Shown: one piece after another, positions 9,128 to 17,500 of the stretch
How the letters are laid out: each line of letters opens with the position of its first letter
Position numbering within the stretch: the first letter of the stretch is position 1
Source: Mesorhizobium atlanticum
GTDB taxonomy: Bacteria; Pseudomonadota; Alphaproteobacteria; Rhizobiales; Rhizobiaceae
Assembly: GCF_003289965.1 (NCBI RefSeq)
Contig: NZ_QMBQ01000006.1
Coordinates: 124,001-188,000 of the forward strand
Direction of reading: 5' to 3'
Length of the DNA: 64,000 nucleotides
The notes under the pieces: model-generated
What the model saw: the letters and a program-made list of their open reading frames with translations, nothing else
Database searches by the model: none
Told to the model about the DNA's origin: nothing
Program-made: the position numbers and the translations under genes

Positions 9128-10516
9128 TCAGACCCGTTCGCCGTTCTTCACGCGATAGCTCGGCTTGTACATGGTGACCAGCTCCTCGGCCGCGGTCGGA
9201 TGCACGGCCATGGTACGGTCGAAATCGTCCTTGGTCAGCCCCGCCTTCAGCGGGATGCCGAGAAGCTGCGCCATCTCGCCGGCATCCGGCCCGAGGATAT
9301 GGGCGCCGAGCACCTTCCTTGTCGATCCGTCAACCACCAGCTTCATAAGCATCTTCTCGTCACGGCCGGACAGCGTGTGCCGCATCGGACGGAAGGACGC
9401 GCGATAGATCTCCACGTCAGAGAAGCGCTTGACCGCGTCGTCCTCCGACAGGCCGACCGTGCCGATCTCAGGCTGAGAGAACACCGCCGTCGGAATGGTA
9501 TCGTGGTCCGGCGCAGTCGGATTATCCTTGAAGGCGGTCTCGATGAAGCACATCGCCTCGTGGATCGCGACCGGCGTCAGTTGGACGCGATGGGTGACGT
9601 CGCCGATCGCCCAGATGTTGTCGACGTTGGTGCGCGAATATTTGTCGACCACGATCGCGCCCGTCTTGCTGAGTTCGACGCCAACACCTTCCAGGCCCAT
9701 ATTCTCGGTATTGGGAATACGCCCGATCGCCAGCATCACCTGGTCGACCGTTAGCGTCTGACCGCCCGACAGCAGCACATCCAGCCTACCCCCAGGCGTC
9801 TTGCGCACCCATTCCGACACCGCGGGACAGACGATTTTGATCCCCTTCTTCTCCATCGTCTCATGCAGCGAGCGGCGCAGATCCATGTCGAAGCGGCTGA
9901 GGATCTCCTGGCCGCGATACACAAGCGTGGTGTCGACGCCCAGGCCATGGAAGATGTTGGCGAACTCCACGGCGATGTAGCCGCCGCCCTCGATCATGAT
10001 CGCCTTTGGCAGTTCCTTGAGATCGAAGGCCTCGTTGGAGAAGATGCAGTACTCGTGGCCCGAAAGCGCCGGATGCGGCGCCGGCCTGCCGCCGGTGGCG
10101 ATCAGGATCTGGTCGGCGCTGACGGTGCGGTCCTCGGCTTGCAGATAGATGCTGTGCGGGTCGACCAGCACGGCCCGCGAGTGAAAGGTCTCGCCGCCAG
10201 CGCCTTCGACGTTCCGCTTGTAGATCGCCTCGAGCCGCGCGATCTCCTTGTCCTTGTTGGCGACCAGAGTCTGCCAGTCGAAGCTCGCCTCGGGCACCGT
10301 CCAGCCATAGCCGGCGGCGTCGGCGAAATGTTCGGGAAATTGCGAGGCATAGACATAGAGCTTCTTCGGCACGCAGCCGCGGATGACGCAGGTGCCGCCA
10401 TAACGGTATTCCTCCGCGATGGCGACGCGCTTGCCGAGAGCCGCCGCCACCCGGGCCGCCCTGACCCCACCGGAGCCGCCGCCGATGACGAACAGATCAT
10501 AGTCATAACCGGCCAT
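9128..10516 (-). CDS. gor: Glutathione-disulfide reductase
   Basis: NADPH-dependent FAD enzyme that reduces GSSG to GSH in the cytoplasm. It starts MAGYDYDLFVIGGGSGGVRA (FAD-binding Rossmann), with the redox-active disulfide in GGTCVIRGCVPKK (Cys43 and Cys48). The central NAD-binding and C-terminal dimerisation domains follow, with the catalytic His in VHPTAAEELV. The 462 residues are normal for the family. The frame stays open upstream to 10768, but an AGGAG box 9 nt before the ATG at 10516 and family alignment fix this start. Confidence 0.95.
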   Translation of the reverse strand: MAGYDYDLFVIGGGSGGVRAARVAAALGKRVAIAEEYRYGGTCVIRGCVPKKLYVYASQFPEHFADAAGYGWTVPEASFDWQTLVANKDKEIARLEAIYKRNVEGAGGETFHSRAVLVDPHSIYLQAEDRTVSADQILIATGGRPAPHPALSGHEYCIFSNEAFDLKELPKAIMIEGGGYIAVEFANIFHGLGVDTTLVYRGQEILSRFDMDLRRSLHETMEKKGIKIVCPAVSEWVRKTPGGRLDVLLSGGQTLTVDQVMLAIGRIPNTENMGLEGVGVELSKTGAIVVDKYSRTNVDNIWAIGDVTHRVQLTPVAIHEAMCFIETAFKDNPTAPDHDTIPTAVFSQPEIGTVGLSEDDAVKRFSDVEIYRASFRPMRHTLSGRDEKMLMKLVVDGSTRKVLGAHILGPDAGEMAQLLGIPLKAGLTKDDFDRTMAVHPTAAEELVTMYKPSYRVKNGERV

Positions 10517-10570
10517 CGTGGTGGGCTCCTGCGCGTGAGAACGACGGGTCACAGGTAGGCTGCAAAGCGG

Positions 10571-10600
10571 CAAAAGAAAAGCCCGGGCGAAGCCGGGCTT
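10571..10600 (-). terminator. Rho-independent terminator after the rpiA-DUF2059 pair
   Basis: Stem aagcccgg (10579-10586) and ccgggctt (10593-10600) with a 6-nt loop. On the minus strand it is followed by a T-rich tail (complement of 10571-10578). It lies downstream of the DUF2059 gene. Confidence 0.8.
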
Positions 10601-10634
10601 TGTGGTCCAGCGGCCGGCGGCCGGCTGAACGGGA

Positions 10635-11252
10635 TCAGTTCTGCGAATCGTCAGCCGGAGCCGAATTGTCGGCAGGAGCGGAATTGTCAGCCGGAGCGGA
10701 ATTGTCGGCGGGTGCGGAGGTGTCCGGAGCAGGCGCTGCCGGCGCCGCAGCCTTGGCGGCGGCGGCAAGCGTCTCGCCGACCTGCTGCGCGAGATCGCGC
10801 GCGACGCCGTTCTGCCAGATGTCGGCGGCCTTCACGAGGTCACGCGTCACCGCGGGGCCGCTGTCCAGCAGCTTCTTTCCGGAATCGGAGTTGTAGAAGG
10901 CGGCGATATCGTTGAGCTCCTTCTCGGAAAACACCTTGGCATAGGCAAGCGCTGCTTCCTTTTCGAGGTCGGCGCGCCGCGATGCCATGCCGAGCGCCTT
11001 CTCGGTCACGGTCTTGCCGATCAGCTCCTGCATGTCGGGGTTCTTCTGGATGAGCTGCGACTCCAGCGCGGCGGCGGCCTGCGGCAGGATGTTGTCGAAC
11101 GAGTCCGTGGCGTGGATCGCGGCGACGGCCGCGCGCGCGGCCTTCAGATGCGATTCGCTGACATCCTGCGCGAACACCGGCGAGGACAGCGCGAGGACGG
11201 CCGAGGCCGCCAGAAACATCGAAAGGCGGCGAACCCGTTTATGCAACATCAT
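10635..11252 (-). CDS. DUF2059 domain secreted protein
   Basis: A 205-residue exported protein with a DUF2059 domain. The signal peptide is about residues 1-26 (SMFLAASAVLALSSPVFAQD). The alpha-helical core carries the family motif KVFSEKELNDIAAFYNSDSG followed by GKKLLDSGPAV. The C-terminus is a low-complexity Ala/Pro/Asp tail made of NSAPAD hexapeptides encoded by 18-bp tandem repeats. The frame extends to 11456, but the signal peptide and an AGGGAG box support the ATG at 11252. The first codons overlap the end of rpiA by 14 bp, so the two genes are translationally linked. Function is unknown. Confidence 0.85.
   Translation of the reverse strand: MMLHKRVRRLSMFLAASAVLALSSPVFAQDVSESHLKAARAAVAAIHATDSFDNILPQAAAALESQLIQKNPDMQELIGKTVTEKALGMASRRADLEKEAALAYAKVFSEKELNDIAAFYNSDSGKKLLDSGPAVTRDLVKAADIWQNGVARDLAQQVGETLAAAAKAAAPAAPAPDTSAPADNSAPADNSAPADNSAPADDSQN
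10650..10721. repeat. Four 18-bp tandem repeats within the DUF2059 gene
   Basis: Four consecutive 18-bp units starting at 10650, 10668, 10686 and 10704. The first three differ at only a few positions and the last is more diverged. Each encodes one hexapeptide of the NSAPAD type at the protein C-terminus. Confidence 0.9.
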
Positions 11253-11970
11253 GGTCGATAGAACTCCCTGGTTTTCGGGCGACATGGACGGTTTCGATAC
11301 CGTCGCCGCCGGCGATGATGGCCGTTGATGCCAGCCCGATGAATAGACCGTGCTCGACAACACCTGGAATGGCGAAAAGAGCATTCGAAAGCGCTCTTGT
11401 ATCCGGAATGCGGCCAAAAGATGCATCGAGGATAAAGTGGCCGCCGTCTGTAACAAATGGCTGGCTTCCCGTCATCCTCAATGTAACCGGGCCGGAAAGG
11501 CCGAGCTTTGCCGCCGCGGCGCCAACCGCGATCTCGGTGGCACGCAGGCCGAATTGGTTGACCTCGATCGGCAGCGGGAAGCGGCCGAGGGTACCGACCA
11601 GCTTGGACTTGTCGGCAATCACGATCATGCGCCCGGATGCAGCCGCGACGATCTTCTCGCGCAGCAGCGCGCCGCCGCCGCCCTTGATCAAGGTCAGGTC
11701 CGGATCGATTTCGTCGGCGCCATCGACGGTGAGGTCGAGCTCCGGCGTGTCTTCCAGCGTCGACAGCGGTACGCCAAGCTCGCGGCAAAGTGCTGCGGTG
11801 CGCTCCGAGGTCGGCACGCCGATGACCTTGATGCCGGTCGCAACCTTCTCGGCCAGCAGCCGCACGAACTCTTCCGCCGTGGTGCCGGTGCCGATACCGA
11901 GCCGCATGCCGTCGCCGACATAGGCAAGCGCTGCCCGCGCGGCTTCGACCTTCAACTGCCTTGCATCCAT
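11239..11970 (-). CDS. rpiA: Ribose-5-phosphate isomerase A
   Basis: Interconverts ribose 5-phosphate and ribulose 5-phosphate in the non-oxidative pentose phosphate pathway. Active-site signatures are visible: MRLGIGTGTTAEEFVRLL (phosphate-binding loop), DLTVDGADEIDPDL with the catalytic Asp region, and LIKGGGGALLREKIVA. The product has 243 residues, within the normal range. The stop codon overlaps the start of the DUF2059 gene by 14 bp. It is divergent from the phosphoglycolate phosphatase gene. Confidence 0.95.
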   Translation of the reverse strand: MDARQLKVEAARAALAYVGDGMRLGIGTGTTAEEFVRLLAEKVATGIKVIGVPTSERTAALCRELGVPLSTLEDTPELDLTVDGADEIDPDLTLIKGGGGALLREKIVAAASGRMIVIADKSKLVGTLGRFPLPIEVNQFGLRATEIAVGAAAAKLGLSGPVTLRMTGSQPFVTDGGHFILDASFGRIPDTRALSNALFAIPGVVEHGLFIGLASTAIIAGGDGIETVHVARKPGSSIDHDVA

Positions 11971-12129
11971 GGGGAGCCCCGATTTTGCCGGTTTCGCGCG
12001 CCTCCTAGCATTTTTGCCTGTCCCGTCAAAGGCTCCTCATCAAAGGCTCTGTGGACCGATCGAGGCTCCTTGCTTGAACCCTGGCCAGCCTGTATCGGCT
12101 GCGGCAACGAGAATTTCGCAGGACCGCCC

Positions 12130-12810
12130 ATGACCCGCCCGATCATTGTCTTCGACCTCGACGGCACGCTGGTCGACACGGCGCCGGACCTGCTCGACAG
12201 CCTCAATCACAGCCTGGCGGCCAACGATCTGGCCGCTGTCGACGAAGCCGGCTTCAGGCGCTTCGTCGGCCATGGCGGCCGCGTCATGATCGAACGCGCG
12301 CATGCCGCGCAGAACAAGGCGCTGATGGCCGAAGAGCACGATCGGCTGCTGAAGCTCTTCCTCGACCATTACACGCTGAACATTCCCGGCAAGTCGCGCC
12401 CCTACCCCGGCGTGATCGCGGCGCTCGACCATTTTCAGGCCGCCGGCTACCTGATGGCGGTCTGCACCAACAAATATGAGGCCAATTCCGTGGCGCTGAT
12501 CGGCGCGCTCGGCATGTCGGACTATTTTGGCGCGATCTGCGGCCAGGACACGTTTGCCTTCCGCAAGCCCGACCCGCGTCATCTCACCGAGACGATCCGG
12601 CTAGCCGGCGGCGATCCGAACAACGCCTTGATGGTGGGCGATTCGCAGACCGACATCGACACCGCCAAGGCAGCCGGCATTCCGGTGGTCGCGGTCGACT
12701 TCGGCTACACCGACCGCCATGTGCGCGAATTCGAGCCGACCCTGGTGATCTCGCATTTCGACACGCTGACGCCGGACCTGGCGGAGCGCCTGATCGCGGC
12801 GGCGCGCTGA
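12130..12810 (+). CDS. gph: Phosphoglycolate phosphatase (HAD family)
   Basis: HAD-superfamily hydrolase that removes phosphate from 2-phosphoglycolate. Motif I is IVFDLDGTLVDTAPDLLDSL (nucleophile Asp and acid/base Asp), motif II is the Thr of AVCTNKYEAN, and motifs III/IV are the Lys of FRKPDPRHL and the acidic MVGDSQTDIDTAKAAGIP. The cap domain is of the Gph type. The product has 226 residues. A longer upstream frame exists, but MTRPIIVFDLDG is the family start and an AGGA box precedes it. Related HAD phosphatases with other substrates cannot be excluded. Confidence 0.88.
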   Translation: MTRPIIVFDLDGTLVDTAPDLLDSLNHSLAANDLAAVDEAGFRRFVGHGGRVMIERAHAAQNKALMAEEHDRLLKLFLDHYTLNIPGKSRPYPGVIAALDHFQAAGYLMAVCTNKYEANSVALIGALGMSDYFGAICGQDTFAFRKPDPRHLTETIRLAGGDPNNALMVGDSQTDIDTAKAAGIPVVAVDFGYTDRHVREFEPTLVISHFDTLTPDLAERLIAAAR

Positions 12811-12878
12811 GCCGGCGCCAAATCGCGCCGACAGAAAATCAGGGAAATCAAACCGCGGAATAACCTCCGCACATTGCC

Positions 12879-12907
12879 TTGACTTCAAGCGCTCGCCTAC
12901 CTTATAT
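12879..12907 (+). promoter_or_regulatory. Sigma-70-type promoter of tRNA-Val
   Basis: A -35 box TTGACT (12879-12884) and -10 box TTATAT (12902-12907) are separated by 17 bp. They lie about 30 bp before the tRNA 5' end. This is among the clearest housekeeping promoters in the window. Confidence 0.7.
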
Positions 12908-12938
12908 CGCGGCTCGCTTCGGCCTTCGGGCCTAAGGC

Positions 12939-13013
12939 GGGCGATTAGCTCAGCGGGAGAGCACACCCTTCACACGGGTGGGGTCGCAGGTTCAATCCCT
13001 GCATCGCCCACCA
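12939..13013 (+). tRNA. tRNA-Val (anticodon CAC)
   Basis: A full cloverleaf can be drawn: acceptor stem gggcgat pairing with atcgccc, D-arm with agctcagcgggagagc, anticodon stem caccc/gggtg around the loop ttcacac with anticodon CAC, and T-arm gcagg-ttcaatc-cctgc. The CCA end is encoded. There is no intron. No attachment-site duplication or integrase gene was seen nearby. Confidence 0.96.
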
Positions 13014-13126
13014 TCTGACCTCCCGAAATGGTTAGATGATTTAGCTTTCATGCAATCCTTGAGAACTGCTGCCCTAATGGCGCGCTGACCGTCCAACTTG
13101 CGGCCGAACACGAATGTCGCGGACGC

Positions 13127-13297
13127 CTAAATCAACCCTCGTCTTACATTCATGCGCGTCACGGCGGTCACCAGAACGGCGCCGGTCATGAAATAGAGCG
13201 TGGCGATGACGTGGCCCTGGTGGAAGTGCAGCCCGGCAAACAGCAGGGCCATGACCACGGCAAGGAAGGCGATGACGCGGGAGAAGGCATCGGGCAT
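13127..13297 (-). CDS. Small hydrophobic membrane protein (56 aa)
   Basis: A short ORF beginning MPDAFSRVIAFLAVVMALLF. It has two predicted transmembrane segments (about residues 8-22 and 28-46) and a positively charged tail (MNVRRGLI). An AAGG box sits 7 nt before the ATG at 13297. The in-frame codons upstream would add 13 residues without hydrophobic content. The hydrophobicity and start context suggest a real gene, but I recognise no family. Confidence 0.5.
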   Translation of the reverse strand: MPDAFSRVIAFLAVVMALLFAGLHFHQGHVIATLYFMTGAVLVTAVTRMNVRRGLI

Positions 13298-13799
13298 GGG
13301 GCGACCTTGTGCAATATGTTGACTGGCCGCCCTCACTCAGCCGCTCGCTCCATAGATCGATTTTCGATTTTTCGCAATCGGTGCGGTGGCGTATCTGTGA
13401 CCACCTTCACATACGTCAGACGGGGTTTGCGCGCAGATATCGTAACGGGGGCGCCAACGGCTTGGCTGACTTGCAGATCCCGAAGACCGCCTCCGGAATT
13501 GTTGCAATTTCGCAGGAAGGAATTTGATCACCTAGCCATTTTCAGATTTGCTGTCTGCGCGCTGGGCACCTCCCACCCAAGCGCGCGGACGGCGTTCTCG
13601 AAGGATCGGTCCGTAACCGCCAGTGCGCCCGGTCTCCTTGCAGTTTGCCGGCCTATCCGGTTTCGACGCGTTAGGCATGACATTGGAACGTCTGTCAGCC
13701 ACCCGCCGAGTTCGGAGAGCCACCGTAGAAGGAGACGACGCTTTGATCGAGCACGCACTTGTCCTACAATTTCCGTCTAACGAGAGGCGGAATCGTATC
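13298..13799. other. Gene-free stretch before the Crp/Fnr gene
   Basis: About 500 bp with no ORF that has convincing codon use or a ribosome site. The composition is less GC-rich than its surroundings. I see no tRNA, repeat element or insertion-sequence remnant. It probably contains the promoter of the Crp/Fnr gene. Confidence 0.5.
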
Positions 13800-14483
13800 A
13801 TGGCTACAAACGGCGCGGACGACAGCAACCTGCCGCGCCTGGCGCGCATCGATCCGCGCCAGTTCGACCTGTTGTTCGCCGGCTGTAAGCTGGAGCGCTA
13901 CGCTGCCGGCCAGCATTTGTTCGTCCAGGAGGATGCGTCCGACCGCATCTATGGTGTGATGAGCGGCACGGTCGAGATTTCGATCTATTCGCCGGGCGGG
14001 CAGAAGCTGGTGGCCAATATCGAGCTGTCGCGCAGCCTCGTCGGCGAGATCGGGGCACTGGACGGACGCCCGCGCACGGCCACTGCAAGTTGTCTCACGG
14101 CATGCGAGCTGGTTTCGCTGAGCCGGACACAACTCTTTGATCGCATTGAGAAAAACCCATCTCTCGCACGAGCGATGATCGAATTGCTGTGCACGCGGCT
14201 GCGATGGGTCAGCGGCGAGTTGGGCGACCAGGCCTTTTTCGGCATCGAGGCCCGGCTGGCGAAGCGGCTGGTGTTCCTGAGCGGCGTGATGGCCGACTCC
14301 GCGGGTTGGATTCCGATTTCGCAATCCGAGCTCGGCGAATTCCTCGGCGCGACGCGCGAATCCGTCAACAAGACGCTCAACGACTGGCGCAACCGGCAGA
14401 TGATCGCCATCAGGCGCGGCGGGCTGCGCATCACCAACGCCGCCGCGCTGAACCAGATCGCCGAATCGCAGGACGACGACTGA
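13800..14483 (+). CDS. Crp/Fnr-family transcriptional regulator
   Basis: A 227-residue regulator with an N-terminal cyclic-nucleotide-binding-type beta roll (about 25-125, with CKLERYAAGQHLFVQEDASD and GEIGALDGRPRTATA) and a C-terminal winged helix (about 165-220). The recognition region is ISQSELGEFLGATRESVNKT. There is no cysteine cluster of the FNR iron-sulfur type at the N-terminus. The frame is open to 13623, but GAGAGG before the ATG at 13800 and family alignment fix the start. It converges on the P450-DyP gene. The position equivalent to the cAMP-contact segment reads GEIGALDGRPRTATA, so a nucleotide ligand is possible but unproven. Confidence 0.9.
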   Translation: MATNGADDSNLPRLARIDPRQFDLLFAGCKLERYAAGQHLFVQEDASDRIYGVMSGTVEISIYSPGGQKLVANIELSRSLVGEIGALDGRPRTATASCLTACELVSLSRTQLFDRIEKNPSLARAMIELLCTRLRWVSGELGDQAFFGIEARLAKRLVFLSGVMADSAGWIPISQSELGEFLGATRESVNKTLNDWRNRQMIAIRRGGLRITNAAALNQIAESQDDD

Positions 14484-14530
14484 GCGGCTCGGCGACTTCG
14501 CCGCAGCAGCAAACAGCCTAAGCGCCCCGA

Positions 14531-17500
14531 TCACAACCGCGAGATCAGGTAGCGCAGCGCCGAGCGGCTAGGCATGAAGAAATAGCCGCCGCCTTTCGTG
14601 GTGACGAACTGCGGCACATCCTTGAGCACCGTGACCTTTTCCCAGGACGGGATCGAGAACCGGCCGCCGCCGCCCCTTGCCCCGATCGTCGGATCCGTCT
14701 CCCCGACAAGCCCCTGGAACGAGTTCGACGAAACCCAGGTCTGCTGGATGAACTCGTACTGGCGCTCGATATCGGCGTTGAGACACATGAAGAGCAGTCC
14801 CTTCTCGGTCTTTCCGCCCTTGTCCTTTTTCTCGTAGGTGCGGCCGACGCGCAGGATGCGATGGCGCTTGCCGATCCTGATCTGTGTCTCGCGGTCCTCG
14901 CCGAGCGAATCGCGCGGGTTGGAACGGCGTATGTGGGAGCCGAGTGGACAGGCGTGCCCCTGCGGATCCTCGGCGCCGAGCGCGAAATCATTGTCGGCGC
15001 CGCGGCCCGGCCGCCCGTTCGGATTGCGCACCAGCGAGCTGCCGTCCTGCCAGCGGCCGAGCATCTTTGCCGCCACCCAGCGCGGCGTGATGGCCGCATC
15101 GCCCGTCTCGCCGGCGGCCTGAAGGGCGGCCCCCCTGCAATAATCGTCGAACAATTCGACGTGCTGCTCGAACTGGCGCATGACGAGGAACGTGCCGTTG
15201 CGGCCGAAGTCACGCGGCGGAGGCGGCTGCCCGGGCATCTGGCGGTTGCGCCGCACCTGCGACAGGATGCCGGTGCGGTCCAGCGCTGCCTCGACGGAGG
15301 GCGAAGACGGGTAGAAGCCATGCTCGTCGCGGTAACCGAACAGGAACTCGCCCGGCGCGACGAGATGCATGGGCGCAGCTCCCTTGGCGGCGCGCGCCGT
15401 GCCCCGAACGATCGGTTGCGAGATGCCATCGACGAAGCCGAAATGCTCGACCGCCCGCTTGCCTTCGCGCCGCACCTTCAGCGGCAGCTCGGCGGTCACC
15501 GACATCCCGGCGCCTGCCGTCTGTCGCTTCATGGCCGTGATCTCGGCCTTCAGCGAGGCCGGCGTCTCGGCATAGCAGACGATGACGACATCGACGGGCT
15601 TGGCGGACGACCCCCACTGCCATTTGTCGGGCGCGTCAGGGCCGGTGTCGTTGAGGATGCGGCTGCGCTCGGGCGTACCCATGCCTTCCCGGAAGGCGAC
15701 CGGGAACGTGTCCAACGGTTCGTCGTCGACGCCGCCTTCGAGCCCCAGTCGGCGCAGACCGTTGGGACCGAACGCCACCGTCATGGCGCGGCCCGCGGGC
15801 ACCCCGTCGCCGAAGCTGGTTTTGCCGATGACGAAGTCGAGCCACGCCCTGCGCTTCGCCGCCGGCAGGCCGTCCGGCACCTGGATCGCAAGCATATGCG
15901 CGTCGCCGAGCGCGCCGAACGGCCCGAAGAAGATCGACTGGATTTCCCCGGATTCCAGCTCTTCGAGGGGCGAGGACGGAGGCTCTGGCAGGCTCCTCGC
16001 ATCAGCCGGCTGCGCTTGCGGACGCGGCAGGGAACCGAAAAGGCTTAGCCAATCGCGCGCCTCGTTGCCGGTGGCCGAGGCGATGCCGCGCCTGATCCTG
16101 GAGTTGATCCGGATACGCGTGGTGTTGAGGTGCGGATAGGCGGTGTACCAGAACAGCGTCGGCACCTGCTGGCGCCGCGCCCAGCGCTTGAAGCGATCGC
16201 CGTCGCGCGCGCCGTCCAGGAACAGCCAGCGCGTGCGCGGATAGCCGTCGGTGTTGCTCCACACACCGGTCAGGCCGGCCGAGGCCTTGGCGATGAAGTC
16301 CTCGAGATAGCTTTCCCAACTGCCTCCGTAATTGGAGAAGAACATCAGCCTGTTGGTGCCGGGCAACAGCACCCAGCGGGCGAAATGAATGGTGTTGATG
16401 GTGGCGAGGAAGCCTGGCCGGAACACCTTCTGCGCCGATATCGAGATCAGATAGAAGGAGAGCCGCAGCGCCAGCCGCCGCAGGATTCCCGCCTTCATCG
16501 TCGAGATCGCCGTCAGATTGTTCTGCGCGGTGTGGTCCTCATGGGCGAGGATCTTTTCAAGCGCGCCGATCTCAACAGGCGTACTCGCCGGCTGGTCCTT
16601 GTCCTCGAGCCGCCGCAACGCCAGGAAGCAAAGCCCGACGAACAGGGCGAGAATGGCCAGCAGACCGAGGACCGAAAGCAGAAGCGAGGTGCCCGCTATC
16701 GCGATGTTGGTGAAGGTAACCCCATGCGGGTTTCCGAATACGAGCACATAAGTCATGCGCCAGAAGGCCAGAACGACGATCGCGACGGTGGCGAACATAG
16801 CCGGCGTCAGCAGCGTCGTCGTCAGCGCTTGCAACCAATGGCCGGGCGGTCTTTCCAGCAGGCTTTCGGCGGGCTCGAATGCCCAGCCGAATTGCCCGAG
16901 GCACCGGAGATGGCGGCGGGCCTCGGCAAGCACATCCATCGCATTGCCGGTGCCCGCGCGCGGCTTTTCGACAATCTCGCGCACACTGTCGGCGAGCCGT
17001 GCCTCGGCCAGGATACGGCGCACGGAATGCCCCGGCGTGCCGGAGAAAACCAGCCCGGCGGCGCTGCCGAAAGATGGCGATATCTCGATGTGCCTCCTCT
17101 TCAGGAAGTCTTCCAGCGAACCGCCATCCGGGAGGCCGCAGACGTCCCTGAGGATCGGCCGCAGCCGGTGACCGATCGCGTGCGCTATGGCGGCAACGAC
17201 ATCGTCGGTGCTGCCGTCGCCAGAGATTTCCAACACCAGCGCGCCGGTCTCGACCCCCGACTTTTCATCCTTGCCGGTGGCAGCGACCGCCAGGCTGGTG
17301 AAATGGATAGTGCCAACCTTGTCGAGCGCGGCGCTCAGTTCGCCGATCGCCGGATTGCCGAGATCCGCAACCTTGTCGCGCACCGCATCGAGCGGCATCG
17401 GTGGCGTGATCGGGCACACCACGGTCACCATCGACTGCTCGGCGGTGCGGCAAAGCGGCGAGCGCTCGAAATCGACCTTGAGGCTTGCCGGATAGGCGCC

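Noticed and set aside
12939..13127. tRNA-Val as a genomic island attachment site
   Set aside because: No integrase, no direct repeat of the tRNA 3' end and no shift to foreign gene content downstream were seen.
13528..13849. Short overlapping ORFs in the gap before the Crp/Fnr gene
   Set aside because: No ribosome sites, no family motifs and basic, serine-rich translations typical of random frames.
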